Shown here: positions 1-9,459 of the stretch, piece after piece
Numbering within the stretch: position 1 is the stretch's first letter
Layout: the number at the start of each line of letters is the position of its first letter
Source: Flavihumibacter sp. ZG627
GTDB lineage: Bacteria; Bacteroidota; Bacteroidia; Chitinophagales; Chitinophagaceae
Length of the DNA stretch: 64,000 nucleotides
Reading direction: 5' to 3'
Assembly: GCF_000814325.1 (NCBI RefSeq)
Contig: NZ_JPHF01000013.1
Location: forward strand, 1 to 64,000
Translations under genes and position numbers: made by a program
The notes under the pieces: model-generated
The model's database searches: none
The model's input: the letters and a program-made list of their open reading frames with translations, nothing else
Told to the model about the DNA's origin: nothing

Positions 1-2
1 GT

Positions 3-2270
3 GTAGCGACGCTGATCCTGATGGTGAATGAGGTGAGTATTAGTGTACTTGCCCCAGAAATATCATGTACTACCAACACTGGCACTATCACAATTACTGC
101 TGAAGGAGGTACCGCACCTTATGAATACAGTATTAATGGTGGAACCAATTATCAATCACGCAACTTATTCACCAACATTAATGCTGGAAACTATAATATA
201 ATAGTACGTGATGCAAATGGCTGCTCCGCAGAAACAACCGTTACCATCACACAAGAAATCTGCTGTACACTCACAGCTAGTGCTACTGCACCAACTATTG
301 AATGTAACCAGGCCAATGGTACTATCACAGTTACGACTTCCAATGGTACGGCACCGATCCAGTACAGCATTAATGGTGGTACAACTTACCAGTCAGGCAA
401 TATTTTCAACAACCTCGCGGCTGGTTCTTATACTATCACCGTGAGAGATGCCAATGATTGTATCGTAACCACGGATGTAACCATCGCGCAGCAGTTGGCA
501 CCAAACCTGGTGATCACGAATCCGGCAGCAGTTTGTGCTCCAGCCACTGTTGATATCACAGCTTCAGCCATCACAGCAGGCAGTGATCCAAACCTCACAT
601 TGAGCTACTGGACCAATGCCAATGCAACAACCAGTCTGCCGAACCCAACTGCTGTTTCAGCAGGAACCTATTATATTAAAGCAACCGCTACAAATGGTTG
701 TGAAACAATCGCAGCGGTCATCGTTTCTGTTACTGATCAGCCAAACCTTGTGATCAATGATCCTGCTATCTGTGCTCCTAATACGGTTGACCTTACTGCT
801 GCTGCAATTACTGCAGGCAGTGAGCCTAACCTCACCTTAACCTACTGGTCAGACGCAGACGCAACTCAAAAGCTGGCAAATGCTAACGCTATTGCTGCGT
901 CTGGAACTTATTATATTAAAGCTGTTTCCGCTGCAGGTTGTGAAATTGTTCTGCCGGTTAATGTTACCATCAATGCACAGCCAAACCTGGTGGTCACGGA
1001 TCCGCCTGCAGTATGTCCGCCATTGAATGTGAACCTCACCGCTGCCGCTATCACCGCTGGAAGCGATGCCGGTCTTACATTTACATACTGGCGCGATGCT
1101 GCAGCCTCACAGCCACTGAATAATGCAAACAGCATTAATGCAGCAGGTACTTATTATATTAAGGCGACCAATGCCAATGGTTGTGAAACCATTCAGCCTG
1201 TAACAGTATCAGTACTTCAGGGTGCAACATTGCGTACAACCGATCCGGCACCAGTATGTAGTCCGGCAACTGTTGATATAACCCTACCGGCCATCACAGC
1301 TGGTAGTGATCCTAACCTGGTTCTTAGTTACTGGCTTAATGAAAATGCTACCGATGCGCTTAACAACCCACGCGCTGTTGGCCGTACCGGTACTTACTTT
1401 ATACGCGCGCTCAATGCCGATGGTTGCCAGAATATACAACCAGTAAGAGTGGTCATCAACCCATTACCAACCATCACCATTGAAGGACCTGATTCACTCT
1501 GTCTGGGCCTGAACACTGACCTGATCATACGTTTTACCGGACAGGGACCATGGTCATTCACTTATACTGATGGCAGCCAGAGCCGAACTATCAATAATGT
1601 TGGTGGCAATACCTATCGCCTGAATGTTGGTCCTAATACCACCACCACTTATACGATCACATCCGTAACCGACCGCAATTGTACAAAAGATGTAAGTGAT
1701 GAAAATATCAGCCACCAACTCTGGATCACCATCCCGATAGATGGCGTGCGTCTGCCACCTGTATTTACTACGGCAAATACACCTACGCAGCTTCAGGGAA
1801 GGAATATTGGTCCTAATTATAACATGTTCAACTGGTTCCCGCCATTGGGATTGAACCGTTATAATATTCTGGATCCAATATTCACCTATGACAAGCGTGT
1901 TGAATATAAGATCGAAATGCGTTCAGAGGCAGGATGCGTAACGGTGGATACCCTGGTGGTTCAGCCAGTGAATACAACTGAGCCGGGACTGAAACCTGCC
2001 ATCTACGTGCCAACAGTTTGGACACCGAATGGTGATGGAAGAAACGACAGGCTCTTCCCATTCACTATAAATATTATTGAGCTTCGTTGGTTCCGCGTCT
2101 TCAACCGTTGGGGTGAACTGGTTTACGAAACATCAACCCTTGGTGCCGGATGGGATGGTATCTATAAGGGTAAGATACAGCCAATTGATACCTATACATG
2201 GACAGCTGAAGCCGTGGGTATAAATGGCGAGATATTCAGGCTAACAGGACTAGCCGCATTGATGCGTTAA
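3..2270 (+). CDS. T9SS type-B adhesin with SprB and Ig-like repeats (5' truncated)
   Basis: The reading frame is open to the left edge, so the N-terminus and signal peptide are missing. Two SprB-type repeats (about nt 75-255 and 265-490) share the core YSINGGT and end in VRDAN. Four Ig-like repeats follow, starting near nt 504, 744, 984 and 1227; the first two are exactly 80 codons apart, the third one codon longer. Each carries a C-P start, AITAGS, a YW pair and a GTYYIKA-like strand. The last ~90 residues (VWTPNGDGRND ... FNRWGELVYET ... GWDG) are the gliding-motility-associated C-terminal domain that directs export by the type IX secretion system. From family knowledge it is a large surface adhesin or gliding-related protein; its ligand cannot be read. 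The PorP/SprF gene next door supports the assignment. Confidence 0.93.
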   Translation, partial: VATLILMVNEVSISVLAPEISCTTNTGTITITAEGGTAPYEYSINGGTNYQSRNLFTNINAGNYNIIVRDANGCSAETTVTITQEICCTLTASATAPTIECNQANGTITVTTSNGTAPIQYSINGGTTYQSGNIFNNLAAGSYTITVRDANDCIVTTDVTIAQQLAPNLVITNPAAVCAPATVDITASAITAGSDPNLTLSYWTNANATTSLPNPTAVSAGTYYIKATATNGCETIAAVIVSVTDQPNLVINDPAICAPNTVDLTAAAITAGSEPNLTLTYWSDADATQKLANANAIAASGTYYIKAVSAAGCEIVLPVNVTINAQPNLVVTDPPAVCPPLNVNLTAAAITAGSDAGLTFTYWRDAAASQPLNNANSINAAGTYYIKATNANGCETIQPVTVSVLQGATLRTTDPAPVCSPATVDITLPAITAGSDPNLVLSYWLNENATDALNNPRAVGRTGTYFIRALNADGCQNIQPVRVVINPLPTITIEGPDSLCLGLNTDLIIRFTGQGPWSFTYTDGSQSRTINNVGGNTYRLNVGPNTTTTYTITSVTDRNCTKDVSDENISHQLWITIPIDGVRLPPVFTTANTPTQLQGRNIGPNYNMFNWFPPLGLNRYNILDPIFTYDKRVEYKIEMRSEAGCVTVDTLVVQPVNTTEPGLKPAIYVPTVWTPNGDGRNDRLFPFTINIIELRWFRVFNRWGELVYETSTLGAGWDGIYKGKIQPIDTYTWTAEAVGINGEIFRLTGLAALMR
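504..1463 (+). repeat. Four tandem 80-codon Ig-like repeats
   Basis: Units begin near 504, 744, 984 and 1227, so the spacing is 240, 240 and 243 bp. DNA as well as protein is conserved; the stretch acTTATTATATTAAag recurs near the 3' end of the first three units. The repeats stay in frame, so slippage or recombination would change adhesin length without breaking it. The fourth unit is the most diverged. Confidence 0.85.
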
Positions 2271-2420
2271 ATTTGAATGATGAGAAGAATGTATAACAAA
2301 TATGTATGCCTGCAGCCACCGCCTGATAAGATGGGTGGAGCTGCAATGCATGTTATATATTCCTGCTCACGGCTATATCTAAACGAAGAAGTAAACCTCA
2401 GATCGATTTATAATTTTTAT

Positions 2421-3443
2421 TTGCGTTGTTTATTTACCAGGGTATTGGTATTGGTAATATTGTTACTATCATTATTTTCTTCCAAGGCGCAAGATCCCAG
2501 CTTCTCCCAATTCTGGGCATCACCACTTAATATCAATCCCGCACTTACCGGAAATATCAATGGCGACTGGCGCGTGATCATGAACTTCCGTAGTCAGTGG
2601 ATAGGGCCAACCGCCCCATACATTACAGGTACTATATCGCACGACAGGAAACTCTTTGTCGAGACATTACCTGAAGGTCAGCGTTTTTCGGTGGGTGGAA
2701 TGTTCATGTACGACCGAACAATGGGTGGTGTTTTACAGAGTGTGTATGGATCGGGAAATGTGTCTTATAATGTGCAGATCGCGGAAGGGTATAATAATAA
2801 CCACTATCTCGGGGCCGGTGTGGGATTGATCTATGGTCATAAAAGAATGGACTGGACACGTGTTGTTTTTGGTGAACAATATAATGGTCGGGGTTTTGAT
2901 GTAAACCTGCCTACTGGCGAGTTCTCTCTTTCTGCAATGAAACCCTACCTGAGTTCAAGTGCCGGACTTACTTATTCAGTTGGTGGCGACAAAGCGAATT
3001 TTGATTTCGGTGTGGCGGGATTCCATCTCAATCAACCAAGGCAAACTTTCCTGGAAGATGATAATGAAAGGCTAGCCACGCGTTGGGTAGTACATGCAAA
3101 CTATGAGCGTAATCTTAATAACGGATTGGTGTTAACAACCAACGGAGTATACCAGCGCCAAACTACCGCCAGTTATTTTTCTGTTGGCGGTGGACTCGGT
3201 TATGTGGTTGATGAAGTAAGCAACACAAGCGTGAGCGCCGGGGTCTGGTATTGGAGTAAGAATGCCATTGTTCCTTACCTGGGTTTCAGCAAAGGAAAAA
3301 TGCAATTTGGATTCAGTTCAGATGTTTTGATATCAAAGCTTCGTGATTCCCCGGGCAAACGAAGCACCTGGGAAGTATCTGTTATTTTCCGGGATATAAA
3401 ACGGAAGAACAGTGGTATCATTTATTGTCCCCCCTGGAAGTAA
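2421..3443 (+). CDS. PorP/SprF family type IX secretion membrane protein
   Basis: Outer-membrane beta-barrel of the PorP/SprF family, usually encoded beside T9SS type-B cargo and needed for its secretion or surface attachment. The mature start QDPSFSQFW followed by SPLNINPALTG is the family signature. The frame is open from 2277, but the first ~48 residues (proline- and cysteine-containing, not signal-like) do not look like coding sequence of this family. A TTG at 2421 gives a good signal peptide (hydrophobic VLVLVILLLSLF, cleavage after SSKA) and 340 residues, the usual size. ATG alternatives are 2277, 2331 and 2346, so the start is uncertain. It is probably co-transcribed with the adhesin upstream. 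Confidence 0.9.
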   Translation: MRCLFTRVLVLVILLLSLFSSKAQDPSFSQFWASPLNINPALTGNINGDWRVIMNFRSQWIGPTAPYITGTISHDRKLFVETLPEGQRFSVGGMFMYDRTMGGVLQSVYGSGNVSYNVQIAEGYNNNHYLGAGVGLIYGHKRMDWTRVVFGEQYNGRGFDVNLPTGEFSLSAMKPYLSSSAGLTYSVGGDKANFDFGVAGFHLNQPRQTFLEDDNERLATRWVVHANYERNLNNGLVLTTNGVYQRQTTASYFSVGGGLGYVVDEVSNTSVSAGVWYWSKNAIVPYLGFSKGKMQFGFSSDVLISKLRDSPGKRSTWEVSVIFRDIKRKNSGIIYCPPWK

Positions 3444-3608
3444 TCTGTTGGTTTATGGTAAAAACCTAAGTATTGATTTTGCAGTCTTTTCAATCGCCCC
3501 TTTATTCATCATTTTAGGGCGGTATTTATAACGATCAACATTAGCCGCCGCAAATTAATATGCAGCGTGTTGGGGGATGGCTTTCAATGATAAAGGCGAT
3601 GGCAATGG

Positions 3609-3654
3609 AAAAAAATCGGTCAGGTAGTTGAAAAATAATTCTAACTACCTGACC
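3609..3654 (-). terminator. Rho-independent terminator of the DPP IV gene
   Basis: A perfect 12-bp inverted repeat (GGTCAGGTAGTT at 3618-3629 and its complement at 3643-3654) with a 13-nt loop. On the minus strand it is followed by seven T (A at 3609-3615). It lies 24 bp beyond the stop codon of the DPP IV gene. Confidence 0.85.
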
Positions 3655-3677
3655 AATAAGGAATCTTTATTTAATTA

Positions 3678-5804
3678 TTAAAATGCTTTCTTCTCAACAC
3701 TCTGCCAAACCTGGGGAGGAACGGGTTTGTTAAGCAGGTATTTATACATGAAGCTTACCGATTCACGCGTGAGGTGTTCGCGTTTGGCGCGTACGTTGGC
3801 ACCGATGCCATGACGCTCATTAGGATAGATCATCATCTCGAATTGTTTGCCGAGATCCTGCAGCCTGTTGATCAATTGGATGCTGTTCTGCATATGAACA
3901 TTATCATCAGTAGTGCCGTGAACAATGCGAAGTGTGCCTTTGAGTTTATCGGCATAGGTCATCACTGCGGTTTTTTTGTAACCCTCCGGATTCTCTGCCG
4001 GGGTATCCATAAAACGTTCTGTATAATGCGTGTCATAGAGTGACCAATCAGTTACCGAGGCATTGGCAATACCATGTGTGAATACATCAGCTCCATAGGT
4101 AAGGGCCATACAGGTAAGGTATCCCCCAAAACTTCCGCCAGTAATACCCATCTTGCTGGCATCAACCCAGGGTTGTGTGCCCAACCATTTTGCGGCCGTC
4201 ATGTAATCCTCAATTTCATACATGCCCAGCTGGCGATGAATAAAGTTCATTCCCTTCTTTCCGAAATGTCCACTGCTGCGGTTGTCAATAGCAACCTGAA
4301 TGATTCCTTCTTGCGCCCACCAGATATCAGTAGCACCCATGCGATAGGTATCATAAACGGTACCAGCATTTGGTCCGCCATAAATATTAACCATCACCGG
4401 GTATTTCTTCGCGGGATCAAAACCGATAGGGTAGGTGATCAATACAGGGAGATCAAATAGTCCGTCAGCAGATTTCACCCGTTTCAGTTCCTTACGGGGA
4501 AGTGTATATGCAGAGGCTTCAGGGCCCTTTGCGTTTCCGATTTCACGGAGAATCTTTCCTTTCATATCAACAACAACCGTAGTTTGAGGAGTTGTGAGAT
4601 TAGAATATGTTGTTATGAATGATTTCTTATCGGGGGCAAGCATCATGTTGGTGAAACTGTAATCACCGAACGAATGCCTTTGCATATTTTTTCCATCCAT
4701 ACCAACACTGTAGAGGTCTGTGCGGGCACTGTTCTCTTTACGCGCAGAGAAATAAACGCGCTTTGCTTTTTCATCAACCTCAAATACATTTCCTACGGTA
4801 TAATCGCCGGAAGTAAGTGTTGCAAGGCGCTTACCCTTCATATCGTGGAGATAAAGATGACGCCATCCGGTTGCATCACTCTTAAGAATAAATCCTTTTC
4901 CTGAAGAAAGAAACTCGAAACGATCTGTATCATCCAGATCGATCCAGGTGTCCTGCTTCTCTTCGTAAAGAAGCGATTTAGAACCTGTTGCGATATTAAC
5001 ACCATAAACTTTGAGCTGGTCCTGGCCGCGGTTCATCCAGCTAACCCAGAGCTGCCCATTAGGCGCCCAAACCGGGGTGCCGAAATACTGGTCTTCTTTT
5101 TCATTGAAGTCGGCCCAAACTGTTGTGGGGGTTGCGCCAGCGGCAATAGCTCCAATGTTTACGATGCCGATTTTAACGTCAGGGTTTTTGTCGCCGGGTT
5201 TTGGGTAACGGTTTTTTTCTAGTGATCCATGAACACCGTCCGCAACATAAATAGGGAAAACGGGCATGCCTTTTTCGTCAAATCGCATAAAGGCGAGCTG
5301 CTTACCGTCATTGCTCCACCAGAAAGCTTTGTAGCGACTTGCACGCCCCAGAATTTCTTCAAAGTAGATCCAGGATGCGTATCCGTTGAGAAGGGAGTCA
5401 TTGCCATCGGAAGTTATTCTAGTTTCTTTTTTTGAGGAGAGCTCAGTGATATAAAGGTTGTTATCTGTTTTAGTGTAAGCGACAAATTTTCCATCAGGAG
5501 ATGATGTTAAATTACGCGCACCCTCAATTTTAATATCGGGTACAATTTCTTTAGCAACAGATTTCCCGCTATATGGAACTGTATTTCCTGTCTTTACATC
5601 AACAGCAAATTGCGACACAGTATTTTTATCCTTTCTTGATTCGATGTATTGTTTAGCATCTGCCCATCCGGTAATTGTGGGCAGGGGTTTCAAGATATTT
5701 GTAGGCGCAGATTTGAATGCCTGTTCCCAGGTTACGGATTTTTGCTGGGCTTGTGCCATTCCAAAGCAAAGCACTGCCCCTGCAAGCATTAAGAAATTTC
5801 TCAT
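3678..5804 (-). CDS. Dipeptidyl peptidase IV (S9 family)
   Basis: Exported serine exopeptidase that removes X-Pro or X-Ala dipeptides from peptide N-termini, probably in the periplasm. Signal peptide MRNFLMLAGAVLCFGMAQAQ. An N-terminal beta-propeller (about residues 100-440) contains WIYFEEILGR, whose Glu pair matches the amine-binding motif of DPP IV. The C-terminal alpha/beta hydrolase has the triad Ser558 (GGSFGGY), Asp633 (HGTTDDNV) and His665 (NERHG); spacings of 75 and 32 residues are close to mammalian DPP4. The usual GWSYGG elbow is GGSFGG here. 708 residues is normal length. It follows the ABC exporter gene by 36 bp on the same strand and ends at a strong terminator. Confidence 0.95.
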   Translation of the reverse strand: MRNFLMLAGAVLCFGMAQAQQKSVTWEQAFKSAPTNILKPLPTITGWADAKQYIESRKDKNTVSQFAVDVKTGNTVPYSGKSVAKEIVPDIKIEGARNLTSSPDGKFVAYTKTDNNLYITELSSKKETRITSDGNDSLLNGYASWIYFEEILGRASRYKAFWWSNDGKQLAFMRFDEKGMPVFPIYVADGVHGSLEKNRYPKPGDKNPDVKIGIVNIGAIAAGATPTTVWADFNEKEDQYFGTPVWAPNGQLWVSWMNRGQDQLKVYGVNIATGSKSLLYEEKQDTWIDLDDTDRFEFLSSGKGFILKSDATGWRHLYLHDMKGKRLATLTSGDYTVGNVFEVDEKAKRVYFSARKENSARTDLYSVGMDGKNMQRHSFGDYSFTNMMLAPDKKSFITTYSNLTTPQTTVVVDMKGKILREIGNAKGPEASAYTLPRKELKRVKSADGLFDLPVLITYPIGFDPAKKYPVMVNIYGGPNAGTVYDTYRMGATDIWWAQEGIIQVAIDNRSSGHFGKKGMNFIHRQLGMYEIEDYMTAAKWLGTQPWVDASKMGITGGSFGGYLTCMALTYGADVFTHGIANASVTDWSLYDTHYTERFMDTPAENPEGYKKTAVMTYADKLKGTLRIVHGTTDDNVHMQNSIQLINRLQDLGKQFEMMIYPNERHGIGANVRAKREHLTRESVSFMYKYLLNKPVPPQVWQSVEKKAF

Positions 5805-5840
5805 GTGTGATTATTGTGTTTAGTCAAGATTAGGCCAAAT

Positions 5841-7661
5841 TTATTTAACCTCCTGCATATCCACTAACCGCTTATAAAATCCATTCTGGTGAATAAGCTG
5901 TTCGTGGTTACCGCGTTCAACGATCTTTCCCTTTTGGAGAACAATGATCTCATCGGCATGACGGATAGTACTGAGGCGGTGAGCGATGACAATACTTGTA
6001 CGGTGCTGCATCATATTATCAATAGCATCCTGCACAAGTCGCTCGCTTTCCGTATCGAGTGAAGAGGTTGCTTCGTCAAGAATAAGTATGGGAGGGTTTT
6101 TGAGCAAGGCTCGAGCAATGGTTAGTCGCTGCCTTTCACCACCACTGAGTTTCCCCCCACGGTCACCTATATTCGTTGAATAACCTTCCTCTTTCTGCGT
6201 GATGAAATTGTGTGCATTGGCAACCTTTGCAGCCTGTTCAATTTCTGCGATCGCTGATTCCGGGCTTCCCAGTGCTATATTTCCTGCGATGGTATCATTG
6301 AATAAAATAGGTTCCTGGGTCACAATGCTCAGCTGTTTGCGGATGCTGTGCACCGTATATTCTTTAATGTTAACCCCATCAATCAGGAGTTCGCCTTTAG
6401 TGACATCATGAAAGCGTGGTACGAGATCGGCTAGGGTACTTTTCCCTGATCCTGATGATCCCACCAATGCCACTGTTTTCCCTTTTTCAATTACAAGATT
6501 TATATCATCGAGAATAATAGCGTCCTCATAGGCAAAGGAAACATTACGGAATTCTATGTTACGTTCAAAGCTTTTCAGTTCTTTGGCACCAAGAGAATCC
6601 TCCACTTTAACCGGTGCCATCAGGATGGCTTCAATACGCTCTACGGCTGCGCTTCCCCGTTGCACATTGTAAATAGCGTTTGAGAATGATTTGGCTGGAT
6701 TAATGATCTGTGTGAAGAATACAATATATGTGATGAAGCCATCGGCTTCGAGGCCTGCTGAACCATTAAGTACGAGCCTTCCCCCAAACCACAGAATAGC
6801 TGTGAGCACCATCACGCCCAGGAATTCAGACATCGGTGAGGCAAGATCGCGGCGAAAATTCATCATATTCCTTATATGGTTCAGGTTCTTATTGATGCCA
6901 AAAAATTTATTGCTAAGTATTTTTTCTGCATTGAATGCTTTGATCACTCTTAATCCACCCAGGGTTTCATCGAGAACACTTAAGAGTAATCCCTGTTGCT
7001 CCTGTGCAGTTCCTGATTGTTTTTTCAGGGTGCGGCTCACGCGTCCGATAATAAAACCTGTGGCAGGCAGAAGTACAAGGAGGAAAAGCGATAAGGTTGG
7101 ACTTAAAAATATAAGTGATACAAGAATAATAAAGATGGTAAGTGGTTCTTTGATAAGTGCTTCCAGCGCAGCCATTACGCTCCATTCCACCTCATTTACG
7201 TCGTTACTCATACGGCTGATGATGTCTCCCTTTCGTTGCTCGGTGAAAAAGCCGATCGGTAAAACGAGAATTTTAGAATAGAGTTCGGCCCTCAGTTTTG
7301 TCATCACATAATTACGCATAGGGGCCAGTACGCGATAGGCCATATAGAGGAAGAGGTTCTTCAGGAATATGGAAATGATGATGGTGATACAGATGGCAGC
7401 AAGCGCATAGACGGGACCGTTATCAGATATCAGTCGGCTCAATTGAAATTTAAGTGCGGTCATCAGTCCTGTTGCAGACCATTCAAAAACAGGCTGTACA
7501 TCAGTAAGTTTTTCTTTCCCGAAAAGCAGTTGAAGGAAGGGGGCCAGCATAGCAAGTGATGCCAGTGAAAAAAGAATTGAAAGCAGGTTAAAGATGAAAT
7601 AAAGGATTATGTTTCCTTTTTTTTCGCCCAGGTATTTAAGGATTCGAGAGAAATTTTTCAT
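5841..7661 (-). CDS. MsbA-like ABC exporter (fused permease and ATPase)
   Basis: Half-size type IV ABC exporter that works as a homodimer in the inner membrane. Residues 1-~330 form the six-helix membrane domain; the ATPase domain has Walker A GSSGSGKST at 401-409, signature LSGGERQ at 505, Walker B ending in Asp529-Glu530, and a switch His in IAHRLST. At 606 residues it has the size of MsbA/lipid exporters and drug exporters. The family often carries lipid A-core or glycolipids, but substrate cannot be read from sequence. It diverges from rbfA with ~113 bp between start codons. Confidence 0.9.
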   Translation of the reverse strand: MKNFSRILKYLGEKKGNIILYFIFNLLSILFSLASLAMLAPFLQLLFGKEKLTDVQPVFEWSATGLMTALKFQLSRLISDNGPVYALAAICITIIISIFLKNLFLYMAYRVLAPMRNYVMTKLRAELYSKILVLPIGFFTEQRKGDIISRMSNDVNEVEWSVMAALEALIKEPLTIFIILVSLIFLSPTLSLFLLVLLPATGFIIGRVSRTLKKQSGTAQEQQGLLLSVLDETLGGLRVIKAFNAEKILSNKFFGINKNLNHIRNMMNFRRDLASPMSEFLGVMVLTAILWFGGRLVLNGSAGLEADGFITYIVFFTQIINPAKSFSNAIYNVQRGSAAVERIEAILMAPVKVEDSLGAKELKSFERNIEFRNVSFAYEDAIILDDINLVIEKGKTVALVGSSGSGKSTLADLVPRFHDVTKGELLIDGVNIKEYTVHSIRKQLSIVTQEPILFNDTIAGNIALGSPESAIAEIEQAAKVANAHNFITQKEEGYSTNIGDRGGKLSGGERQRLTIARALLKNPPILILDEATSSLDTESERLVQDAIDNMMQHRTSIVIAHRLSTIRHADEIIVLQKGKIVERGNHEQLIHQNGFYKRLVDMQEVK

Positions 7662-7774
7662 TCCTGTTTTGTAATAAGAAGGAGCAAACCTACGCTTTTT
7701 CGCCGCAGCTGCGAGTTAGAAGCTGTTAAAGATGGGGGATAATCCATAATTTTACAGCAATCAAAAGAAGCGTC

Positions 7775-8188
7775 ATGCAACAAGAGACGAAAAGGCAGAA
7801 GCAGGTAGCAGGAGAGATTCAGGAAGTATTGAATGGTATATTTCAACGCCTTGGCCTGACCATGATAGATGGAGGGATGGTATCTATTTCTTCGGTGAAA
7901 ATGACCCCTGATTTATTGGAATCACGAATATATATAAGCCTTTTTAAGGTGAAGGATAAAAAGGCCGCCATGAAAAAGCTGGAGGACAGGGCCTGGGAAA
8001 TCAAACGGGAGCTGGCGCAATCCATTAAACACCAGGTGCGGCGTATTCCTGAAATGCAGTTCTATCTTGATGAGACCCTTGACCAGGTTGATAAGATGGA
8101 GACCCTTTTCCGTAAGATTAAAGAGGAGGATCAAACATTGCACCAGCCTGAACAATCTGATAAGACAGGAGATGAAGAGCAAGCATAA
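7775..8188 (+). CDS. rbfA: Ribosome-binding factor A
   Basis: Small KH-fold protein that binds the immature 30S subunit and helps mature the 5' end of 16S rRNA. The N-terminus (ETKRQKQVAGEIQEVL) and the pattern SISSVKMTPDL ... RIYISLF are typical of RbfA, as is R(R)IPEMQFYLDETLD near the end. 137 residues with a charged tail. The next gene (LolC/E-like permease) starts 16 bp downstream, a common Bacteroidota arrangement. Confidence 0.95.
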   Translation: MQQETKRQKQVAGEIQEVLNGIFQRLGLTMIDGGMVSISSVKMTPDLLESRIYISLFKVKDKKAAMKKLEDRAWEIKRELAQSIKHQVRRIPEMQFYLDETLDQVDKMETLFRKIKEEDQTLHQPEQSDKTGDEEQA

Positions 8189-8204
8189 AACTTAAATACC
8201 ACCT

Positions 8205-9428
8205 GTGAATTTTCTTTTCGCCTGGCGTTATTTCAAGAGTAAGAAGTCTACCAATGCCATTAACATCATAGCATGGGTAAGTGTTTCCGCAGTTATTGTG
8301 GGAACGGCCTCTCTTATAGTGGTGCTCAGTGTTTTCAACGGCTTCGAAGACCTGGTGAAAAGTTTATATGCCACTTTTTATACTGACCTGAAAGTAATTC
8401 CTGCAAAGGGAAAGACCATTCAATTATCGGCGGAGCAGCTCCGGCAACTCGGTTCGATGCCTGGTGTGCGATCTTATTCTTTGGTTATGGAGGAAAAAGC
8501 TTTACTACAGAATGGGGAAGCTCAGACCATTGTTTACCTGAAGGGAGTTGATTCAGCATATACTAGTGTTACGAGTATGGCAGAGAATGTAAAAGTGGGC
8601 GCTTTTCAGCTGGGTGATGAAAGTAAACCCTTTGCAGTACTGGGAGTTGGTATTGAAAATGCACTTGGCCTTTGGAGTGACCGTGCACTCATGCCGCTTA
8701 CTGTTTACCTTCCCAAAAAAGGTGCTAACCTGAGTGTATCGGATCCAATGCAGAGCCTCAGTGCCGATAATCTATATACCGCCGGTGCTTTTGCGGTGCA
8801 GCAGGATTTTGACAATAAATATGTGTTTACAAACCTGGGTTTTATGAAACGCATGCTAAACCTCGGGACTGATGAATATGGAGGTGTGGAAATAGCCCTG
8901 AATGCGGATGGTGAGGAAGACAAATTGCAGGAAGATATAACCCGTTTACTGGGAAAGGAGTATAAAGTATTGACCCGCTACCAGCAGAACCAGGGACTTT
9001 ACAGTATAATGCAACTGGAAAAATGGGTGATTTACGGGGTGCTTTCCTTAATACTTGTTGTAGCAGCTTTTACCATGATCGGATCACTTACGATGCTGGT
9101 GCTGGAGAAGCAGAAGGATATCCAGGTATTAAAAGCTATGGGTGCATCTGATGGCCGAATTCAATCCATTTTTATTTCGGAGGGTTTCCTTTTGGCAACA
9201 GTAGGTGCGCTTGCTGGAACTCTGTTAGCTTTCATCATTTGCTGGGCACAGGTAACTTTCAAGCTGGTAGAGCTTCAAGGTGGAAGTTTTGTAATTGATT
9301 ATTACCCGGTCCAATTTCTTGCCCGCGATTTTCTGCTTGTTCTCGGCACAGTAGTGGTGGTGGCATTTATGGCCAGTTGGTATCCGGCGAAAAAGGCGGC
9401 GGGGGAGAGGGTGGAGTTGAGGAGCTGA
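8205..9428 (+). CDS. LolC/LolE-type ABC transporter permease (FtsX domain)
   Basis: Membrane subunit of the lipoprotein-releasing (Lol) type ABC system. It has an N-terminal transmembrane helix (about residues 20-45), a large periplasmic domain, and three C-terminal helices (about 270-400) forming an FtsX domain with the typical KQKDIQVLKAMGAS coupling segment. It uses GTG as start (gtgaattttctt). 407 residues is normal. No LolD ATPase gene is nearby, as is usual in this phylum. It is probably co-transcribed with rbfA. Its stop codon is 2 bp from an inverted repeat that bounds the next gene. Confidence 0.9.
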   Translation: MNFLFAWRYFKSKKSTNAINIIAWVSVSAVIVGTASLIVVLSVFNGFEDLVKSLYATFYTDLKVIPAKGKTIQLSAEQLRQLGSMPGVRSYSLVMEEKALLQNGEAQTIVYLKGVDSAYTSVTSMAENVKVGAFQLGDESKPFAVLGVGIENALGLWSDRALMPLTVYLPKKGANLSVSDPMQSLSADNLYTAGAFAVQQDFDNKYVFTNLGFMKRMLNLGTDEYGGVEIALNADGEEDKLQEDITRLLGKEYKVLTRYQQNQGLYSIMQLEKWVIYGVLSLILVVAAFTMIGSLTMLVLEKQKDIQVLKAMGASDGRIQSIFISEGFLLATVGALAGTLLAFIICWAQVTFKLVELQGGSFVIDYYPVQFLARDFLLVLGTVVVVAFMASWYPAKKAAGERVELRS

Positions 9429-9430
9429 TT

Positions 9431-9450
9431 TGGAGGGATGGAGGGATGGA
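9431..9450 (+). repeat. Left inverted repeat of the four-helix cassette (octamer array)
   Basis: Two and a half copies of the octamer GGAGGGAT, with a third variant copy (GGAGGGGT) continuing to 9455. The 20 bases at 9431-9450 are the exact reverse complement of 9894-9913. It starts 2 bp after the stop of the LolC/E gene. Confidence 0.85.
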
Positions 9451-9459
9451 GGGGTGGAA

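Noticed and set aside
2277-2420. N-terminal extension of the PorP/SprF frame
   Set aside because: Non-family sequence before a clear signal peptide; treated as leader, not protein.
3490-3525. Hairpin after the PorP/SprF gene
   Set aside because: Only five pairs with a bulge and no good T-tract; not called a terminator.
5841-7661. Bacteriocin or toxin exporter
   Set aside because: No C39 peptidase domain and no small peptide genes nearby; MsbA-like is the simpler reading.
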